Below are positions 1-8,812 of a DNA stretch of 48,952 nucleotides, one piece after another. This DNA comes from an uncultured Bacilli bacterium (GTDB lineage: Bacteria > Bacillota_I > Bacilli_A > RF39 > UBA660), in assembly GCA_947589535.1 (NCBI GenBank), contig CANQAS010000004.1, positions 1-48,952 of the forward strand. Reading direction: 5' to 3'. The position numbers and the translations under genes were made by a program. How positions within the stretch are numbered: the first letter of the stretch is position 1; each line of letters begins with the position of its first letter. The notes under the pieces were generated by a model. That model was not told where the DNA came from and searched no databases. It saw only the letters and a program-made list of their open reading frames with translations.

Positions 1-248
1 CCTCCTGCATTCAAGTGATTAGATATAACTATATCATTACTACTTGATATATTTGGTCTGATAGTATTTATACGATCAGTAGGATTAAGCGTTGTATCAT
101 CGGTTCTAGTAATAACCGTAGGTATACCTAAATCTTTAAACCTGTTATACATATAATTAGCCATCTTAAGAGTATATTCTTTTTCAATTATATCCCCACT
201 TGATGCTCCTGGATCTGATCCACCATGACCTGCATCTACTATAACCAT
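1..248 (-). CDS. N-acetylmuramoyl-L-alanine amidase (Amidase_3), partial, C-terminus outside window
   Basis: Minus-strand translation from ATG at 248: MVIVDAGHGGSDPGASSGDIIEKEYTLKMANYMYNRFKDLGIPTVITRTDDTTLNPTDRINTIRPNISSSNDIVISNHLNAGG; typical DAGHGG..E..SNHLNA zinc-site pattern. Confidence 0.9.
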   Translation of the reverse strand, partial: MVIVDAGHGGSDPGASSGDIIEKEYTLKMANYMYNRFKDLGIPTVITRTDDTTLNPTDRINTIRPNISSSNDIVISNHLNAG

Positions 249-360
249 ATTATCACTTCCTTCATGGTATTGTATGATTAACACCTAGATTGAGTGATAA
301 AGATTTATATAATAAAAGAACTTAATAAAATTTCAAAATAAACATTGAAACTTTTAAAAT

Positions 361-399
361 AAAAAAGAGCATATACAAAATTGTTATTTAAGCTCTTTT
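361..399 (-). terminator. rho-independent terminator downstream of the htrA-like gene
   Basis: Minus: AAAAGAGC...GCTCTTTTTT inverted repeat with T run. Confidence 0.65.
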
Positions 400-597
400 A
401 AATTTTTTTCAATCATATATTAGTCTTATAAACCTAGTATAACCTTTTCTAGTAACTTTCATATTTTAATTAGAAATAAATTTTCAAAATTTCTTGTGCC
501 TGTACAAACTAGTATTAATTTATCATGGATATTTTTATATTTAAATTCTTCTGTTAATTTAGAACTACTAAACAAAGGTATTAATATATTAATTATT

Positions 598-1740
598 TTA
601 GTTAAACTTATCTAATTTTAATGTAGCTTTAGCTTCTTTACCATTTCTATAATAATTAACTTCTATTGTATCCCCTATTTTATGCCTATATAATTGATAT
701 TTAAATTCTGATACAGTAGTTACCTTTTCGCCATCTACTTTAGTTATAATATCCCCGTCTTTTAATCCTCCATTACTTGCAGGATATCCACTATTTACTT
801 TAACTAGTATAACACCATATTCAATATTAGAATCAACGTTTATACCATATCTATATAATGCATACTTATTAGTTAAATCAAGTAATTGAACACCAATTAT
901 TGGTCTTTGAATTTCCTTACCTTGTGCTAGTGTATCAACATAATTCATGGCATCTTCTATAGGTATAGCAAATCCCATTCCCTCTACTTGTGTATCAACT
1001 AATTTTAATGATGTTATACCGATTACATCACCTGCTAAATTAACTAGTGGTCCTCCACTATTACCAGGAGATATTGCAGCATCTGTTTGTAATACTTTTA
1101 CTATATATGATTCAGATATAAGTGATGATGCATTCGAAGAACTTGTTTCAATTAATCTATCTTTACCAGATAGTATCCCTTTAGTTACAGTACCTGCATA
1201 AGCAGAGCCCATTGGGGAACCTACGGTAAATACACTATTACCTACTTTAGTATTTTCACTCTTACCAATACTTACAACTTGTAAAACATCTTTAGCATTC
1301 ATTCTTAATACTGCTAAATCAGTATAAGAATCATAACCTAGTACTGTTAAAGTTACCGAATTATTATTAGATAAAATCCCTTGAACAGTTTTAGCACCTG
1401 ATACAACATGTGCATTAGTTAATACATATCCATATTTATCATCTTTTTCATACACAAAACCAGTACCAGAACTTACCGCACTACCATCTTCTGATAATAC
1501 TTCAATGCATAAAACTGCATCATAAACTTTTTCTATAGCATCTTCCATTGCCTCCTCAGTTACTTTAGTTTCGGAAAATGTTCTATCCTTAGTTATAACT
1601 GTAGGATTTTTCTTGCTATATAAATACGTAATACCAGCACCTACTAAAAACGCAATTATAATTACAATGATAAACTTTATTGGTCCAAAATTTCTTTTCT
1701 TTTTTTTCTTACTTCCTTCTATGTATTCTATTCTATCCAT
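598..1740 (-). CDS. HtrA/DegP-like membrane-anchored trypsin-like serine protease with C-terminal PDZ
   Basis: N-terminal TM; catalytic blocks 'TNAHVV', 'DLAVL', 'SPGNSGGPL'; C-terminal PDZ-like 'GGLKDGDIITKVDG'. Confidence 0.93.
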   Translation of the reverse strand: MDRIEYIEGSKKKKKRNFGPIKFIIVIIIAFLVGAGITYLYSKKNPTVITKDRTFSETKVTEEAMEDAIEKVYDAVLCIEVLSEDGSAVSSGTGFVYEKDDKYGYVLTNAHVVSGAKTVQGILSNNNSVTLTVLGYDSYTDLAVLRMNAKDVLQVVSIGKSENTKVGNSVFTVGSPMGSAYAGTVTKGILSGKDRLIETSSSNASSLISESYIVKVLQTDAAISPGNSGGPLVNLAGDVIGITSLKLVDTQVEGMGFAIPIEDAMNYVDTLAQGKEIQRPIIGVQLLDLTNKYALYRYGINVDSNIEYGVILVKVNSGYPASNGGLKDGDIITKVDGEKVTTVSEFKYQLYRHKIGDTIEVNYYRNGKEAKATLKLDKFN

Positions 1741-1749
1741 ATTAACCTC

Positions 1750-2682
1750 CTATTTAAGTCTAGCTATTTCAGCCCAGTTATTTGGAAATCCCATTCTATC
1801 TAATATTTTATTTTGTGGTATTGTATCAACCTTACCATCTAAAATACTTAAATCATAATTAACTTCATTAACAAAGTCTACAAAATCACTATCAGTAAGC
1901 ATGTATTTAAGCATTATAACAACCGCAAACATATCATTTTTACCATATATATACTCATCATTCATAGTTGGAATATTAAGTTCCCTATGATATTTAGTAT
2001 CAAGTATTTCCTTTTGGGTCTTATGTTCATATACTATGTCTTCATGAGCACATAAATTTCTATAATTAGATAAAATAGATATATAAACAGTTAATGTTTC
2101 AACATCTAAATTATAATACTCTGCAATAGCTAATTTATCTTCTGGTTTTAATATTGAATATAATTCATTAATCATTCCAAAAGTTAATAATTTAACTAAT
2201 ATCCATAAAGGAACATATCCATAATTACTTAAGTAGTGAAGTGTTGCACTATGTTGTCTTCCATTTAATTTAAGTTGCCGTTTTATTTTATTTAAAACGT
2301 CATTAACCTGTCTTATTTTCTTTGAGTCCTGCGAAAAATTTGATGGTTTTAAATAATCTTTTTCCTTTATACCATACTTTCTAGATAAATTGTATGCCAT
2401 TATAGACTTTAAATTGTTTTCAACAATAAGTAAATTTTTAAATAAAAGATTTCTAAAACTTCTATCGAATTGAAATACCGCGTATAACTCTTCAAAAGTA
2501 GTACCTTTTATAAATTCATCACTTTTATTGCCCTTTATAAATATATGTCTATATCCATTAATAAAAAAGTAATTTTCTCTTAACAAAAGTCCTTCTGCCT
2601 TATCTACATCATTAATTACCAACCCACGTTTTTTTAATATGCTAATTTGCTCAGATAAGGTTTTAAACTCCTTAGTTTTCAC
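1750..2682 (-). CDS. Abi_2 family (AbiD/AbiF-like) abortive infection protein
   Basis: 'LSEQISILKKRGLVINDVDKAEGLLLRENYFFINGYRHIF' N-terminus and HEPN-like RX4H 'NYRNLCAHEDIVY'; GTG start at 2682. Confidence 0.85.
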   Translation of the reverse strand: MKTKEFKTLSEQISILKKRGLVINDVDKAEGLLLRENYFFINGYRHIFIKGNKSDEFIKGTTFEELYAVFQFDRSFRNLLFKNLLIVENNLKSIMAYNLSRKYGIKEKDYLKPSNFSQDSKKIRQVNDVLNKIKRQLKLNGRQHSATLHYLSNYGYVPLWILVKLLTFGMINELYSILKPEDKLAIAEYYNLDVETLTVYISILSNYRNLCAHEDIVYEHKTQKEILDTKYHRELNIPTMNDEYIYGKNDMFAVVIMLKYMLTDSDFVDFVNEVNYDLSILDGKVDTIPQNKILDRMGFPNNWAEIARLK

Positions 2683-2816
2683 CTAGCATCACCATATAAA
2701 ATTATAACACAAATTATTAAATATATATTAATTAAAGTTAAAAATTCTTATATTTATTGCAATATAAAAAAATCAATAAAAACTTGATTTTCTTATATTA
2801 CTTATTAATTCTATAA

Positions 2817-3206
2817 CTAATCTCTTTCTCTAAATGATTTTAATACTTCTCCAGTTTGTGCATTTATATAAAATTCATATTCATACTTATTATACTTAAA
2901 ATCAATTTCATAAACCGTTACTCCAAATTTATAGTCTAATTCGTTACTTAAATCATGAATATTATTTTGACTAATATTTAAACTTTTTAATGCGATTTCT
3001 AATGCCTCATTACTAGAAATATAATTATTTTTTGCTTCGTTTATGGTTGTATTTACACTACTAGTAACTGGATTATTAGGTATTTGAAGTTCTTCTTTAT
3101 CATCAAAATATTCTATTTTTAAATACATAAAAACAACAATAAATAACAATAAAATAACTATAACTGATAAAATAATTATTATTAAGTTTTTATTATCTTT
3201 TTTCAT
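2817..3206 (-). CDS. membrane-anchored PepSY-domain protein
   Basis: N-terminal TM; C-terminal 'YEIDFKYNKYEYEFYINAQTGEVLKSFRERD' typical of PepSY. Confidence 0.75.
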   Translation of the reverse strand: MKKDNKNLIIIILSVIVILLLFIVVFMYLKIEYFDDKEELQIPNNPVTSSVNTTINEAKNNYISSNEALEIALKSLNISQNNIHDLSNELDYKFGVTVYEIDFKYNKYEYEFYINAQTGEVLKSFRERD

Positions 3207-3283
3207 AATTTACACCTTTCTTTAGAATGTTATTAATTCTATATTTACATTATACCATAAAAGAAAAAATTGTTAAATATTAT

Positions 3284-3312
3284 AAAAAAAGCCCAAACAT
3301 GAGCTTTTTTTA
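3284..3312 (-). terminator. terminator of the rplM-rpsI operon
   Basis: Minus: AAAAAAGC..GCTTTTTTT hairpin downstream of rpsI. Confidence 0.65.
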
Positions 3313-3332
3313 AACATTGAAGTAAATAAATT

Positions 3333-3746
3333 TTAACGTTTTGAAAATTGTGGAGCACGACGAGCTTTCTTAAGACCGTATTTCTTACGTTCTTTAACCC
3401 TTGCATCACGAGTTATAAATCCTTCTTGTTTTAATATCTTCCTAAATGAAGTTTCAGAAGATGGATCAGTATTTATATCATATTGTAATAATGCTCTTGT
3501 AATACCTAAACGAATTGCTCCAGTTTGACCGGAGAATCCACCACCTTTTACATCTACATCAATATCAAATTTATTAGCGGTTTTAGTAGCTTCTAATGGT
3601 TGTTTTAAATCCATAACTAAAGTTTTAAAAGGAAGGTATTCATTAACGTCTCTACCATTGATAGTAATTTTACCTTTTCCCGAAGTCATTCTTACTCTAG
3701 CAATAGAGCTTTTACGACGACCTGTACCAATGAATGTCTTTGCCAT
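3333..3746 (-). CDS. rpsI: 30S ribosomal protein S9
   Basis: '[12 protein letters not shown]...' and C-terminal '[17 protein letters not shown]'. Confidence 0.98.
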   Translation of the reverse strand: MAKTFIGTGRRKSSIARVRMTSGKGKITINGRDVNEYLPFKTLVMDLKQPLEATKTANKFDIDVDVKGGGFSGQTGAIRLGITRALLQYDINTDPSSETSFRKILKQEGFITRDARVKERKKYGLKKARRAPQFSKR

Positions 3747-3759
3747 TTACATATCCTCC

Positions 3760-4188
3760 TTAAATTTCCACTTGTTCTGGCTTTTGAGCTTGTTGCTTGT
3801 GTTCAGGACCAGCATACACGAATAATTTCTTATACATTTGACGTCCTAATCTTCCTTTTGGAAGCATTCCTTTCACAGCTCTTTCAACCATTTCTACTGG
3901 ATAATTTTCACGCATTTCTTTAGCAGTTCTTTCTCTTAAACCGCCAGTATAACCACTGTGGTTATAATAAATTTTTTTGTCTAATTTGTTTCCTGTTAAT
4001 ACTACTTCTTTAGCGTTAATAATGATAATGTTATCTCCGCAATCAACGTGTGGAGTAAAAGTTGCTTTATGTTTTCCTCTTAACATAACAGCAGCCTTTG
4101 AAGCTACTCTACCAAGTGACTTTCCCTTAGCATCAATAACATACCATTTACGCTCAATGTTTGAGGCATTAGCCATAAATGTTGTCAT
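3760..4188 (-). CDS. rplM: 50S ribosomal protein L13
   Basis: '[45 protein letters not shown]'. Confidence 0.98.
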   Translation of the reverse strand: MTTFMANASNIERKWYVIDAKGKSLGRVASKAAVMLRGKHKATFTPHVDCGDNIIIINAKEVVLTGNKLDKKIYYNHSGYTGGLRERTAKEMRENYPVEMVERAVKGMLPKGRLGRQMYKKLFVYAGPEHKQQAQKPEQVEI

Positions 4189-4204
4189 ATTTTATTTCCT
4201 TTCC

Positions 4205-4247
4205 TTTATAAGTTTGTTTTCCCAGGACAAACTTACGTGGGTTTATA
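4205..4247 (-). promoter_or_regulatory. candidate L13 leader-like hairpin in the rplM 5' UTR
   Basis: Minus: ACCCACGTAAGTTTGTCCTGGGAAAACAAACTT; stem AAGTTTGT/ACAAACTT just upstream of the RBS. Confidence 0.45.
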
Positions 4248-4263
4248 AAATGTACCAATTTAA

Positions 4264-4292
4264 ATTCTACTTTAAATCGGTACATTTGTCAA
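4264..4292 (-). promoter_or_regulatory. sigma-70/sigmaA-type promoter for rplM-rpsI
   Basis: Minus: TTGACA (4292-4287), 17 nt spacer, TAGAAT (4269-4264). Confidence 0.7.
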
Positions 4293-4309
4293 CTTATTTT
4301 ATTATATTT

Positions 4310-5671
4310 TTATTTTTTTTCAGTTATTCTTAAAGTTACTTTAGTTATCTTAGAAGAATATTTAATTCTTAGGTCAGAACCACTTACTTCTACAGGTATT
4401 TCATGTTCTCCTACACCTAAGCCTTTTAGATCAACATAGGCTTTAATCGTAGTTGGATCAAGTTCAGATAATACGTTTCGAACACCTTTTACACTTACAG
4501 TAACTTTTGTATTATTTTGATCTACTGCTTGAACGGTTAAACCATCACCTAGATTCTCATATTCTAGATATACATCATTAATTTCTTTGGTAGCTTCATC
4601 ACCAAGAGCAACACTTACATTAACAGTATTTTCACTTATTGCTCTTACACCAGTAGGCTTTTTAATAGTAATAGAATATTTTTTATCTTCTTTTAATTCA
4701 CTTACATCAACATAAACTGGTATGTAAGTAATTTTTTCTAACTTATCCGAACTACCATATATTGTAACCTTAGTAATATCTGTAATTATATTACTAATTG
4801 CCTTACCAAATACTATGTTTTTATAATTCTTAGGAATAACCCTTATAGGAACTTCTTTTTGAGGTGATGTAATCTTAACGGTTGCATTTATTTTTGATGG
4901 AACAACTTCAACATTAACTTTTTTTCCATCATTATCATACGCAACAAGTTTAACATCTTTAATTTCTTGTTCCCCAACAGCCGGATCAACTAAGTTCTTA
5001 AGATCTATTAAAGCCTTTACTGACGCAACCTCATTAAGCTTTGCTTCATTTCCTTTTACAAACACCTTATCAGTACTAAGTGTTACATCTTCTACCATTA
5101 ATTTAGAATCTATCTTATCTTTATTTATAACTTCATAATTAACTTCTTTTTCAACTGATACTTTTTCATAAATAACAATTGTTGCAACAGATGGATCTAA
5201 CTTATATTCAACAGAGCTTAAAGCTTTCTTATACTTAAGATTAACCTTATGAACACCAGGTTTTAAACCAGTTAAATCAACTGTTATATCATTAGTTGGT
5301 AGTTGCTTTGCTAAATAAACATCTGACTTTCTACCTATTAATGTTATATCAACCGTTTTAGGTAATCCTTCAACAACATAAGCTTCTTCATTATAAGTTG
5401 CTGTAATAGGTTGATCATAAAGCACTTCGGCAGAAGTTTCGATAAGTGACGTTGTTCTAGAATCAGCGATAAAGAACACACCAAGTGCTATAATTAGAGA
5501 AACAATAATTAATCCTGATTTTTTTGATAATATCTTTTCTATACTTCCACTATTACCTTTAAGTTTACTTGATATTGCAACAAAAAACCTAGTTATAGGA
5601 AGAATTATTTTTTTATCTATAAAATGACCAATGGCTTTCAATATTTTAATCATTTTCATCACCATCCTCAT
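4310..5671 (-). CDS. cdaR: YbbR-like domain protein (CdaR, regulator of diadenylate cyclase); likely start is the internal ATG at 5653
   Basis: N-terminal TM followed by several YbbR-type repeats; directly downstream of and overlapping cdaA. Confidence 0.88.
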   Translation of the reverse strand: MRMVMKMIKILKAIGHFIDKKIILPITRFFVAISSKLKGNSGSIEKILSKKSGLIIVSLIIALGVFFIADSRTTSLIETSAEVLYDQPITATYNEEAYVVEGLPKTVDITLIGRKSDVYLAKQLPTNDITVDLTGLKPGVHKVNLKYKKALSSVEYKLDPSVATIVIYEKVSVEKEVNYEVINKDKIDSKLMVEDVTLSTDKVFVKGNEAKLNEVASVKALIDLKNLVDPAVGEQEIKDVKLVAYDNDGKKVNVEVVPSKINATVKITSPQKEVPIRVIPKNYKNIVFGKAISNIITDITKVTIYGSSDKLEKITYIPVYVDVSELKEDKKYSITIKKPTGVRAISENTVNVSVALGDEATKEINDVYLEYENLGDGLTVQAVDQNNTKVTVSVKGVRNVLSELDPTTIKAYVDLKGLGVGEHEIPVEVSGSDLRIKYSSKITKVTLRITEKK

Positions 5672-6497
5672 TTTCTTCTATTTCATATTCAAACTCAGTA
5701 GCTTTCTTTGGTTTTAATTCATCTAATATCAACATCTTAGCTTCCTCAAGCGATAAATTATAATTTAAATCACCATTTATTGCTATTGAAATTCTACCAG
5801 TTTCTTCAGATACAATTATCGCAATAGCATCAGATTCTTCACTTATTCCTATTGCTGCCCTATGTCTTGTACCTAATCTTTTACTAAACTTCATTTCAAC
5901 GGTAGTTGGAAATACTGCTCCCGCGCTTGTAATCTTATCTCCTTGGATTATTACACCACCATCATGAAGTGGATTATCTGGGAAGAATATTGCAACTAAT
6001 AATTCATTTGATATCTCAGCATATAATTTCTTGGATCTATCAATATACTCCGCCAAAGAAGTATCTCTTTCAATTACTATTAGTGCACCAATACGATGTT
6101 TCTTTAAGTATTCAAGAGCAAGTCCTATTTCATAAACTATTCTTTCTCTTTCAGATATTGTTAAAACTTTGTGTCTACCAAGAAGTTGTGTTCTTCCTAA
6201 CTGTTCTAATACAGTTCTTATTTCTGGTTGAAATACTATAACTAGTGCTAAAGGTCCCCACATAACCACATACTCTAAAAGTAGACCTATCGCGGTTAAA
6301 TCAAATAAATCACTTAATACCTTTATTACCACTATTATTATTATTCCTTTAAAAAGCATTGTAAATTTAACGTTATTCTTAATACTTTTTAATATGAAAT
6401 ATAAACCAACCCATACAAGACATATATCAATTATATCTTTAATTATTGTAAGTATACTATCTACTGTCATACTACCTCCTAATATCCTTTTTATCAA
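5646..6497 (-). CDS. cdaA: diadenylate cyclase CdaA (DisA_N/DAC domain)
   Basis: Three N-terminal TMs; 'PLHDGGVIIQGDKITSAGAVFP' and 'RLGTRHRAAIGISEESDAIAIIVSEETGRISIA' DAC motifs. Upstream start at 6470 region (MTVDSIL) also possible. Confidence 0.95.
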   Translation of the reverse strand: MIKRILGGSMTVDSILTIIKDIIDICLVWVGLYFILKSIKNNVKFTMLFKGIIIIVVIKVLSDLFDLTAIGLLLEYVVMWGPLALVIVFQPEIRTVLEQLGRTQLLGRHKVLTISERERIVYEIGLALEYLKKHRIGALIVIERDTSLAEYIDRSKKLYAEISNELLVAIFFPDNPLHDGGVIIQGDKITSAGAVFPTTVEMKFSKRLGTRHRAAIGISEESDAIAIIVSEETGRISIAINGDLNYNLSLEEAKMLILDELKPKKATEFEYEIEENEDGDEND

Positions 6498-6567
6498 TAT
6501 TTTTTATTATATGAAAATTATAACATATTTAATCACCATTTTAAAATTTATTTTCAATTGAAAATAA

Positions 6568-6590
6568 AAAGCCTTGCAAGATAAGGCTTA
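6568..6590 (-). terminator. short terminator overlapping the stop codon of the 6588-7109 CDS
   Basis: Minus: AAGCCTT-ATCTTGC-AAGGCTT then TTTATTTT; stop TAA 6590-6588 overlaps the stem. Confidence 0.6.
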
Positions 6591-7109
6591 AAATATGTTA
6601 TTTATATCATTTTCTGATGGATCTTGATTAATACTATCCTGCGGAAAATTCTCTGACTGAAAAGAATTATTTTCATTACCTAATGGTTCCTGCACCACAG
6701 TATCCATAGAATTATTAAAAACATCCTGATTCGTATTTGGCACTTCAACACTTTCTTGTGATACTGGATTTTCCACGGTATTTGTTTCAAATTTATATTG
6801 TAATGATTCTTCATTTATTGGATCATTTTGTCCTTCTGCACTCGTACTAGACTCTGCAGTAATTTCATCTTGAGATTCAGATGCATTACCTATTACATTT
6901 GACATCTCATTAGTATCTGATACCTTATTCTCATCTTTTTCATAAGCTTTAGAATCTAAATTATTTTTATTACTATCATTATTAAGTAAACTTCCAATTT
7001 TATTTTCTTTTTTTAAGTGTTTATCACCTAAAAATCCGATTATTAAACATACTACAAATACTGCTATTGCTATTAATAGCATAGGATTAGCATTAAAGTA
7101 TTCTAACAT
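6588..7109 (-). CDS. single-TM anchored, Asn/Ser/Glu/Gln-rich probably disordered protein
   Basis: One N-terminal hydrophobic helix then low-complexity acidic tail. Confidence 0.65.
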   Translation of the reverse strand: MLEYFNANPMLLIAIAVFVVCLIIGFLGDKHLKKENKIGSLLNNDSNKNNLDSKAYEKDENKVSDTNEMSNVIGNASESQDEITAESSTSAEGQNDPINEESLQYKFETNTVENPVSQESVEVPNTNQDVFNNSMDTVVQEPLGNENNSFQSENFPQDSINQDPSENDINNIF

Positions 7110-7159
7110 ACAATCACCTCTTATTATTCCTTAATTATCTTAACAAAAAAAAATAAAAA

Positions 7160-7180
7160 AAACAAGTTAGTCTTGTTTTA
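7160..7180 (-). terminator. terminator with CDS stop codon in the loop
   Basis: Minus: AAACAAG-ACTAA-CTTGTTTTTTTT; TAA (7169-7167) is the stop of the 7167-7907 CDS. Confidence 0.6.
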
Positions 7181-7907
7181 ATTCTAAGGTTATAACCGTT
7201 TTTAATTTTTCTAGCTCGCCTTTTTTATTATAAATCTCTCTTACTTTATAATTAATATTTTGATCAGTTACATCTCCATCAAATCTTTTTTCAAATGCTT
7301 CCCTAATTTCAGATTCAACAAGTTCGGTATCAAATATGTAAAAATAATCTTTTAAATTTTCTTTAATCAAAGTTTCTGAAAACATTTGTTTTCTAGAATA
7401 AACAGTCGCTACAACAGAAACTACTTCATCTTTATTATATTTTGTCCTTATTTCTAATTTATTTTCCTTATTATCATAATCATAGTATGTATTATATATA
7501 ACAAACACTTCATGTCCATCCATTGCTAAAGTCTCATACTTATCACAAACATATTCTTTGCAATAACCAGATACATTACTAGCCATTTTTGCATAAGAAC
7601 CACGAACTACTTTATTTATTGCTATCGTTCCTACCGTATTAAGAAGCAAGTAACAGAAAAACGTTATCATTATTATTATAAAAACTTTAGTATTATCATA
7701 CTTATCCGCATTCTTAATAAATTTAACATTATATATAATACCTAAAATTAACATTAAAATGTCTATTATTAAAAACGAGTTTATTATCACATTTGTATAT
7801 CCAAGCTTACCATAATAATTTCTAAAAAATATCATGGTAATTAAAACTACTATGTTTAAAACAAATAAAACGTTAGTATTTCTTCTTATTTCTAAATTTT
7901 TATTCAT
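7167..7907 (-). CDS. hypothetical multi-TM membrane protein
   Basis: About four predicted TMs then a soluble C-terminal domain; no family recognised. Confidence 0.65.
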   Translation of the reverse strand: MNKNLEIRRNTNVLFVLNIVVLITMIFFRNYYGKLGYTNVIINSFLIIDILMLILGIIYNVKFIKNADKYDNTKVFIIIMITFFCYLLLNTVGTIAINKVVRGSYAKMASNVSGYCKEYVCDKYETLAMDGHEVFVIYNTYYDYDNKENKLEIRTKYNKDEVVSVVATVYSRKQMFSETLIKENLKDYFYIFDTELVESEIREAFEKRFDGDVTDQNINYKVREIYNKKGELEKLKTVITLELKQD

Positions 7908-8012
7908 ATTTTTCCTCCGTTAAGACCATTATACCACTATAAGCTATTTTTTTCTATTGAAGAAAAAAAATAATTATGATATTATAAATCTAGCAATAAG
8001 GAGAAGAATAAA

Positions 8013-8525
8013 ATGGGATTACTTTCATTATGTTTAAAGATATTTTTCGTAAGAATAGTAGAAGTATCTTTAGGAACATTAGTTACCGTTTTAACGGTAA
8101 AAAACAAAAGAATCATTGCAACAATATTAGGTTTTATTGATGTAATAATTTGGTTTTTGGTAGTAAGAGAAGCACTCATGACTAACATAAAAAGCATTTG
8201 GATTGCATTATGTTATGCAGGAGGATACGCTATTGGTACATTTTTAGGTACAACATTATCTAACAAATTAATTAATGGTAAAATGTCAATGCAAGTAATA
8301 CTTGATGATTTACCAAGAGAAAAAATAGATATCATAAGAAACGAAGGATATGCTGTCTCACAAATTGATTGTACTGGAAAAGATGACTCCAAAAAAATTA
8401 TGCTATTTATAGAATTAGATAATAAAAAACTTAATAACTTACAAACCATTATTAAAAAAATTGATAAAAATGCCTTTATGATTGTTAATGAAACTAAACA
8501 CGTAGTAAATGGGTTCTTTAAATAG
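8013..8525 (+). CDS. UPF0316/DUF5698 (DUF2179-type) membrane protein
   Basis: 'IFFVRIVEVSLGTLVTVLTVKNKRIIATILGFIDVIIWFLVV' N-terminal TMs and C-terminal DUF2179-like domain. Confidence 0.8.
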   Translation: MGLLSLCLKIFFVRIVEVSLGTLVTVLTVKNKRIIATILGFIDVIIWFLVVREALMTNIKSIWIALCYAGGYAIGTFLGTTLSNKLINGKMSMQVILDDLPREKIDIIRNEGYAVSQIDCTGKDDSKKIMLFIELDNKKLNNLQTIIKKIDKNAFMIVNETKHVVNGFFK

Positions 8526-8534
8526 AACTTTTAT

Positions 8535-8608
8535 GCCGCTTTAGTTTAATGGTAAAACAAGTCACTCGTAATGATTAGCTGTAGGTCCGATTCCTACAAG
8601 CGGCACCA
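8535..8608 (+). tRNA. tRNA-Thr (anticodon CGT), CCA encoded
   Basis: Acceptor GCCGCTT/AAGCGGC; D-stem GTTT/AAAC; anticodon loop CTCGTAA; T-stem GTAGG/CCTAC; discriminator A + CCA. Confidence 0.92.
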
Positions 8609-8619
8609 GATTGATACCA

Positions 8620-8647
8620 AACTCGGACTAGTACAGTTCGAGTTTTT
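8620..8647 (+). terminator. terminator downstream of tRNA-Thr
   Basis: AACTCGGAC-TAGTACA-GTTCGAGTT then TTT. Confidence 0.7.
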
Positions 8648-8812
8648 AAATGTTTGAAATTTTGATATAATATTTATAGTTTAAATTGATATTTGTCAAT
8701 TTAGAAAACACACTTGTATATTGACAACCAATATGTGTATGAAAATAATTATGTGCTTTAAATATGGTATATTAAAATAATAAGGAAATAATTAAAAATA
8801 AGGAGTAATATT

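Noticed and set aside
947-1201. Antisense ORFs in the track (for example 947-1201, 3977-4333, 5969-6241, 7982-8197, 26943-27179, 29756-30160, 34235-34759, 40171-40655, 46082-46324, 48609-48815)
   Set aside because: They lie opposite well-supported genes, have low-complexity or shadow composition and no recognisable family.
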